Shown piece by piece: positions 6,351-10,445 of a stretch of DNA of 10,445 nt; within the stretch, counting starts at the first letter, position 1; every line of letters starts with the position of its first letter. This DNA comes from Acidobacteriaceae bacterium (GTDB taxonomy: Bacteria; Acidobacteriota; Terriglobia; Terriglobales; Acidobacteriaceae). A program made the position numbers and the translations under genes. The DNA lies in assembly GCA_030049955.1 (NCBI GenBank), contig JASIJX010000075.1, forward strand, positions 1-10,445. The letters are read 5' to 3'. The notes under the pieces are model-generated. The model made no database searches, was not told the DNA's origin, and saw only the letters and a program-made list of their open reading frames with translations.

Positions 6351-7385
6351 ATGATCGAAACTTCTTCTTTGGACCCGATCGGGTTCACGCGCCAGCTATG
6401 TGAAATCGAGTCCACTACTTACCACGAAGGCCCGGTGGGTGATTTTCTGGCGGACTTCCTTGCCGGCCGGGGATGGCAGGTGGAGAAAACCCCTGTGGAG
6501 CAGCCGAGCGAGAGCGCAGCGGCCGGGCCCCGCTGGAATGTTTATGCAGGCATCGCGGGCCAGAAACCGGATCTGGTTTTTTCCACGCACATGGACACCG
6601 TTCCACCCTACATTCCATTCCGCGAGGACGCGGAGTTCATTTACGGGCGCGGCGTCAGCGATGCGAAGGGCATCATTGCCGCCCAGGTTGCGGCAGCCGA
6701 AGTCCTGCGGACGGCAGGGTTTCGGGTTGGATTGTTATTTGTAAGCGGCGAGGAGCGCGATTCGGCGGGCGCAAAGGCCGCGAACCTGGCTCCCAAAGGC
6801 AGCCGGTTTCTAATCAACGGCGAGCCGACGGATAATCGCTTGGCGCTGGCTTCGAAGGGCGCGCTGCGCGCCGTGTTCCGCTCGAACGGCAAGATGGCGC
6901 ACTCGGCGTATCCTGAGCTGGGCGACTCGGCGGTTCACAAACTGGTTGAAGTGCTTTCGCGACTGCTGGAGCTTGAGCTGCCGGTGACCGAAGACGTGGG
7001 ACCGAGCACGTTGAACATCGGGCAGATCGCCGGCGGCTACGCGCCCAACGTAATTGCTGACAAAGCCGAGGCGCAGATTCTCGTCCGGCTGGTGGGCGAT
7101 TCAGCCCCGGTGCGGCAGGCGCTGATTGATGCGGCGGGGAATTTGGCCGAAATCGACTTCACGCTGGAGATTCCGTTTGTCCGCCTGCGCGCCGTGCCCG
7201 GCCTGCCGACGATGATCGCGAAGTTCACCACGGATATACCGCAGCTCTCAAACTGGGGCGAGCCGCTGCTGCTCGGGCCGGGATCGATCCACGTGGCGCA
7301 CACGCCGCACGAGAAGCTGGCGAAAAAAGAGCTGCTCGAAGCCGTAGAGCTTTACATACAGGTGGCGAAACAATTGCTCGGCTGA
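6351..7385 (+). CDS. M20-family zinc metallohydrolase (ArgE/DapE/CPG2-like)
   Basis: The 344-residue product belongs to the M20 peptidase/deacylase family, which cleaves acyl or peptide bonds on amino-acid derivatives with two zinc ions. All expected residues are present: STHMDTVPP (His80, and Asp82 that tunes the metal), YGRGVSDAKG (bridging Asp104), VSGEERDSAG (general base Glu134 and zinc ligand Glu135), NGEPTDN (zinc ligand Glu158) and HVAHTPHEKL (final zinc ligand His317). The dimerisation-domain motif GKMAHSAYPELGDSA (about 180-194) is also there. It should be cytoplasmic, as no signal peptide is seen. Substrate cannot be told: acetylornithine, succinyl-diaminopimelate, acetyl-lysine or dipeptides are all possible, and no arg, dap or lys gene adjoins it. 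ATG at 6351 is chosen over ATG at 6309, which lies in the palindrome; no strong ribosome binding site precedes either. Confidence 0.92.
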   Translation: MIETSSLDPIGFTRQLCEIESTTYHEGPVGDFLADFLAGRGWQVEKTPVEQPSESAAAGPRWNVYAGIAGQKPDLVFSTHMDTVPPYIPFREDAEFIYGRGVSDAKGIIAAQVAAAEVLRTAGFRVGLLFVSGEERDSAGAKAANLAPKGSRFLINGEPTDNRLALASKGALRAVFRSNGKMAHSAYPELGDSAVHKLVEVLSRLLELELPVTEDVGPSTLNIGQIAGGYAPNVIADKAEAQILVRLVGDSAPVRQALIDAAGNLAEIDFTLEIPFVRLRAVPGLPTMIAKFTTDIPQLSNWGEPLLLGPGSIHVAHTPHEKLAKKELLEAVELYIQVAKQLLG

Positions 7386-7493
7386 TGCGCCACGCAGGAC
7401 AAAAAGCTGAGTGTTCGCCGCTCCTGGCTGCTATGCTTTCTCAGCGGCTTCCCCAGGCCGACTTCGCAATCGATTTTCTTCGAGGTCAAAAAC

Positions 7494-8531
7494 ATGACAA
7501 CCACTGTTACGCAAAACAGCGAAGCTGTCCGCCCGTCTGTCACACCGGAACGCATTCTGCAGATGGCCTGGGGCTACGCGTTGCCGCTGATTCTTGAAGC
7601 TGCGCTGCACCATCATGTCTTCGATGTTCTCGATAGCGGCCCCAAAAATCTGCGCGAGATCGCGCGCGCAACAGGCGCGTCGGAGCGCGGGCTGGCAGCG
7701 ATTCTCAACGTGCTGGTCGGCATCGAGTTCCTCAGCAAAAACGGTGATGCCCATGCGCTGACGCCGGAGAGCGCCGCATTCCTGGTAAGCACGAAGCCCA
7801 GCTTCATGGGCGGCCTGCTGCGTCATACCAGCCAGGACCTGATTCCCAGTTGGCTGCACCTGAATGAGGTAGTGGCGACGGGCAAACCCGCAAATACCGT
7901 CAACCAGCAGACGACCGGCGCAGAATTTTTTGAGAAATTCGTAAACGACATCTTTCCCATGAGCTACGGGGCTGCGCAGGATCTGGCGAATCATCTGCAA
8001 CTCGAGCGTAAGAACGGGCAGGCAAAGGTCCTCGACCTGGCTGCGGGCTCGGGCGTATGGGGAATTGCTCTCACGCAAAGCGCTCCAAATGTCACCGTTC
8101 GCGCGGTAGATTGGCCGAGCGTTCTTCCCGCCACGCGCAAAAACGCAGAGAAATTCGGGCTCGCCGATCGCTTCACCTACGCGGAAGGCGATTTGCTCGC
8201 CGCGGATTTTGGCTCAGGCCATGACGTAGCTACGCTCGGCCACATTCTGCATAGCGAAGGCGTGGAGCGTAGCCGCAAGCTGTTGGCTAAGACCTTCTCT
8301 GCGCTCGCGTCCGGCGGAACGATCGCCATCGCCGAGTTTCTGGTCAACGCCGATCGCACCGGCCCGATGAATGGCCTCATTTTCGCCGTCAACATGCTGG
8401 TGAACACCGATAACGGCGGCACGTATTCGTTCGAAGAGATTGCCGGCTGGCTGGCCGAGGCAGGATTCGTGAACGCGCGCACGATTCCCGGCCGCGGTCC
8501 CTCGCCGCTAATCCTGGCAACCAAGCCATAA
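7494..8531 (+). CDS. SAM-dependent O-methyltransferase-like protein (COMT/Methyltransf_2 type)
   Basis: This 345-residue protein has the two-part plan of the caffeate/acetylserotonin O-methyltransferase family. The N-terminal winged-helix dimerisation region (about 17-100) shows LREIARATGASERGLAAILN. The C-terminal Rossmann domain has motif I VLDLAAGSGVWGIAL (179-193), the acidic residue binding the ribose in RAVDWP (Asp206), GDLLAADFG (232-240) and GGTIAIAEFLVN. At the spot of the usual LHDW catalytic motif it reads ILHSEG: the His (253) is kept but DW is replaced by SE. The acceptor is unknown; bacterial relatives act on phenolic, polyketide or quinone compounds. ATG at 7494 has GAGG 8 nt upstream. 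It follows the M20 gene by 108 bp and precedes the peroxidase by 50 bp in the same direction. Confidence 0.9.
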   Translation: MTTTVTQNSEAVRPSVTPERILQMAWGYALPLILEAALHHHVFDVLDSGPKNLREIARATGASERGLAAILNVLVGIEFLSKNGDAHALTPESAAFLVSTKPSFMGGLLRHTSQDLIPSWLHLNEVVATGKPANTVNQQTTGAEFFEKFVNDIFPMSYGAAQDLANHLQLERKNGQAKVLDLAAGSGVWGIALTQSAPNVTVRAVDWPSVLPATRKNAEKFGLADRFTYAEGDLLAADFGSGHDVATLGHILHSEGVERSRKLLAKTFSALASGGTIAIAEFLVNADRTGPMNGLIFAVNMLVNTDNGGTYSFEEIAGWLAEAGFVNARTIPGRGPSPLILATKP

Positions 8532-8581
8532 AACCGCTCCTCTGAACGGCACGCGGCCCTATCATCGAGAAGAGGAGAATT

Positions 8582-9133
8582 ATGAGCGCATCCATTTACT
8601 CCATTCCTGTCGAGAAGATCAGCGGCGAGCCGGCAACGCTTGGCGATTACAAAGGCCGCGTGCTGTTGATCGTCAACGTTGCCTCGAAGTGCGGCCTCAC
8701 GCCGCAGTACGAGGGGCTGGAGAATCTCTATAATCGCTTCCGCGGCCAGGGGCTGGTCATTACCGGTTTCCCGGCAAATGATTTCAAGAGCCAGGAGCCG
8801 GGCACGAACGAGGAGATTCAGTCCTTCTGCAAGCTTAACTACGGCGTCACGTTTCCGCTGTTCAGCAAGATCACCGTCGTCGGCGCCGGGAAGCATCCGC
8901 TCTACGCCTCGCTCATCGCCGCGCAGCCGAAAGCTGACAGCGCCGCAGAGACGCCGTTCCGCGAAAAGCTCAAAGGCTACGGCATCGACACGCTGCCCGA
9001 ACCGGAGATCCTCTGGAACTTCGAAAAGTTCCTCGTCAGCCGCGACGGCCACGTGGTGAAGCGCTTCTCGCCCGACACTCAGCCCGACGCGCCAGAGCTG
9101 ATCGCCGCGATTGAAGAGGAACTGGCAAAGTAA
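8582..9133 (+). CDS. Glutathione peroxidase-family thiol peroxidase (BtuE-like)
   Basis: It reduces hydrogen peroxide and organic hydroperoxides; bacterial Cys-type members usually draw electrons from thioredoxin rather than glutathione. The 183-residue length is normal for the family. Visible motifs are NVASKCGLTPQY with the peroxidatic Cys37, SQEPGTNEE, YGVTFPLFSKI and LWNFEKFLVSRDG with Trp145 and Asn146. The segment that is commonly FPCNQF reads FPANDF, so the Gln of the usual Cys-Gln-Trp-Asn active site is Asp67 and its neighbouring Cys is Ala65. Cys83 in SFCKLNYG is the remaining candidate resolving cysteine. No signal peptide is seen, so it should be cytoplasmic. ATG at 8582 has a strong AGGAG at 8573-8577. 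It may be co-transcribed with the methyltransferase 50 bp upstream. Confidence 0.95.
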   Translation: MSASIYSIPVEKISGEPATLGDYKGRVLLIVNVASKCGLTPQYEGLENLYNRFRGQGLVITGFPANDFKSQEPGTNEEIQSFCKLNYGVTFPLFSKITVVGAGKHPLYASLIAAQPKADSAAETPFREKLKGYGIDTLPEPEILWNFEKFLVSRDGHVVKRFSPDTQPDAPELIAAIEEELAK

Positions 9134-9136
9134 TAG

Positions 9137-9183
9137 TGCGGCAGGGTATTACCAGAAAACTGATAAAACCGTGCACTGCCGCA
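9137..9183 (+). terminator. Long-loop inverted repeat after the peroxidase gene; weak terminator candidate
   Basis: TGCGGCAG (9137-9144) and CTGCCGCA (9176-9183) are exact inverted complements, starting four bases after the peroxidase stop. The 31-nt loop is long and no T-tract follows, so this is not a standard intrinsic terminator; it may form a transcript 3' end structure. Confidence 0.3.
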
Positions 9184-9292
9184 AGGGCCGGAACCCTTAT
9201 TTGGCGAACATTTAACGTTCGGGCTGGAGCCTGAACCCTTCAAGAAATCAAAACCGGACCACTACCGCGATTGGCGCAGGCGTGCCGCCTGC
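9183..9292. repeat. Cluster of short palindromes, possible REP-like dispersed element
   Basis: Three small perfect hairpins occur in about 110 bp: AAGGG/CCCTT (9183-9198, loop 6), CGAAC/GTTCG (9205-9221, loop 7) and GCAGGCG/CGCCTGC (9276-9292, loop 3). In addition GGCT-GG-AGCC (9222-9231) is a minimal stem, and GAACCCTT is repeated directly at 9191 and 9233. The last hairpin is followed by a T-rich stretch (ATCTATTCTTAT) and could act as a weak terminator just before the next gene. The style resembles the GGGCTnnAGCCC-type repeats I recall between genes of Acidobacteriota. Copy number cannot be judged from one window. Confidence 0.4.
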
Positions 9293-9309
9293 ATCTATTC
9301 TTATAGCGC

Positions 9310-10445
9310 ATGCATCCGCACGCCACCACGCACGATCCTGCAGTCTCCAACGAGCTTGAAAGCACTGCGTCCTCTTACCTGCGCTCAGCGCGGCATCAGC
9401 CGGTGCAGTGGCACCCGTGGGGCGAATCCGCATTCGCCCGCGCGCAGGCTGAAGACAAGCCCATCCTCCTCGACATCGGCGCAGTGTGGTGTCACTGGTG
9501 CCATGTGATGGATCGCGAATCCTACGAGGATCCGCATGTAGCCGAACTCATCAATCGCGAGTTCGTTGCGGTGAAGGTCGATCGCGACGAGCGGCCGGAT
9601 GTGGACGCGCGCTATCAGGCAGCGGTTTCGGCCATCAGCGGGCAGGGCGGATGGCCGCTGACAGCCTTTCTCACTCCAGACGGGCGGCCTTACTTTGGCG
9701 GCACCTATATTCCGCGCGACGACCGTTACGGCCGGCCGGGGATCACGCGCGTGCTGGCGGCCATGGCGCAGGTGTGGCGCGACCGCCGCAGCGAGGCGCT
9801 TGAAACCGCGTCCAGCGTGATGGCGGCCATCGAGCACAACGAAAGCTTTTCTGCGCGCGGAGCGGAGCTGAGCCTAGCCCTCATCGACAAGCTCGCCGGC
9901 TCCATCGTGGCAACATTCGATCCGCGCAACGGCGGCTTCGGCTCGCAACCCAAGTTTCCGCATCCGGCGGCGCTCGATTTGTTGCTGCAGGTAGCCTTGA
10001 CCCGTGACGGGACCCACGGCGACGATCAAGCGCGCAAGGCCGATCAGGCGCGCAAAGCCTTCGCCTTCACGCTCGAAAAGATGGCCCGCGGCGGCGTCTA
10101 CGACCAGCTTGCCGGCGGCTTCCATCGCTACTCGGTCGACGAGCGCTGGATCGTGCCGCACTTCGAAAAAATGCTTTACGACAACACCGAGCTGTTGCGC
10201 AATTACGTGCACGGCTTCCAGACGGTGGTGCGCGAGGATTTTCTCAACACCGCGCGCGAGATTGTCGCCTGGCTCGACTCAACGATGACCGACCGCGAGC
10301 GCGGCGGCTTTTACGCATCGCAGGATGCCGACGTAGGCCTCGATGATGACGGCGACTATTTCACCTGGACGCTCGAAGAAGCGCGGGCGGTCCTCGATCC
10401 CGAAGAGCTTGCAGTCGCCGAGCTCTACTGGGACATCGGCGCGCT
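9310..10445 (+). CDS. YyaL/DUF255 thioredoxin-domain protein, N-terminal part (3' truncated by window)
   Basis: This open frame runs off the right edge after 378 complete codons; family members (COG1331, related to human SPATA20) are usually near 650-750 residues, so about half is seen. The N-terminal thioredoxin-like domain shows [20 protein letters not shown], the redox motif VWCHWCHVM (Cys61, Cys64), [12 protein letters not shown] and [20 protein letters not shown]. The start of the following alpha/alpha-barrel region, of the glycosidase/epimerase type, shows [41 protein letters not shown] and FYASQDAD. The biochemical role of this family is not settled. ATG at 9310 is the earliest possible start, since an in-frame TAG lies at 9304-9306. 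No ribosome binding site is evident, so a leaderless or weakly initiated transcript is possible. No signal peptide is seen. Confidence 0.94.
   Translation, partial: MHPHATTHDPAVSNELESTASSYLRSARHQPVQWHPWGESAFARAQAEDKPILLDIGAVWCHWCHVMDRESYEDPHVAELINREFVAVKVDRDERPDVDARYQAAVSAISGQGGWPLTAFLTPDGRPYFGGTYIPRDDRYGRPGITRVLAAMAQVWRDRRSEALETASSVMAAIEHNESFSARGAELSLALIDKLAGSIVATFDPRNGGFGSQPKFPHPAALDLLLQVALTRDGTHGDDQARKADQARKAFAFTLEKMARGGVYDQLAGGFHRYSVDERWIVPHFEKMLYDNTELLRNYVHGFQTVVREDFLNTAREIVAWLDSTMTDRERGGFYASQDADVGLDDDGDYFTWTLEEARAVLDPEELAVAELYWDIGA

Noticed and set aside
8177..9052. Open frame of 291 codons on the minus strand across the methyltransferase and peroxidase
   Set aside because: It spans two well-supported genes and their spacer on the opposite strand and shows no family features.
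9271..9306. Promoter for the YyaL gene (TTGGCG with TATTCT or TTATAG)
   Set aside because: The spacing is 19 or more bases and the boxes match poorly; the -35 candidate also overlaps a hairpin arm.

Overview
The window is about 10.4 kb of GC-rich bacterial DNA carrying nine protein-coding genes, two of them cut by the window edges. The gene repertoire fits a soil-type heterotroph: a cobalamin-dependent MetH, a LacI-family regulator with a glycerate 2-kinase, a BtuE-like peroxidase, and a secreted protein with an IPAG…-type N-terminal domain and a Pro/Gly/Tyr-rich tail. I lean towards Acidobacteriota (Terriglobia), mainly because of that secreted protein and the style of the short intergenic palindromes. 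This is an inference from memory of such genomes, not a proof. No rRNA, tRNA, CRISPR array, transposase or phage gene is visible.

Left part (1-2775, + strand): the C-terminal half of methionine synthase MetH (B12-binding and AdoMet reactivation domains) ends at 1456. A structured 341-bp gap follows, holding a GNRA-loop hairpin just after the metH stop and a 42-nt bulged stem-loop. Next comes a secreted protein of unknown function (1798-2775). Its stop codon overlaps that of the convergent LacI-family regulator within the four bases CTAG.

Middle part (2772-6272, - strand): reading leftwards, an alpha/beta hydrolase of the COG2945 type is joined by an ATGA stop/start overlap to a glycerate 2-kinase. 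After a 247-bp gap comes the LacI-type regulator. A clean inverted repeat (TGCAAT-GGT-ATTGCA) lies just upstream of the regulator start and looks like its own operator. The hydrolase and kinase are probably co-translated; regulation of that pair by the LacI protein is plausible but not shown, because no second copy of the operator was seen by eye.

Right part (6351-10445, + strand): divergent from the hydrolase across a 78-bp spacer with a nested dyad symmetry, four genes follow: an M20-family zinc amidohydrolase/peptidase, a COMT-like SAM-dependent methyltransferase, a glutathione-peroxidase-family thiol peroxidase and, after a palindrome-rich gap, the first 378 residues of a YyaL/DUF255 thioredoxin-domain protein that runs off the window. 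The genes here are tightly spaced but functionally mixed.

Overall this is mostly a conventional chromosomal region. I found no convincing new multi-gene system. The points worth a second look are the putative LacI operator, an Arg/Ser/Pro-rich insertion in the glycerate kinase, three structured intergenic elements, an altered active-site motif in the peroxidase, and the uncharacterised secreted protein.
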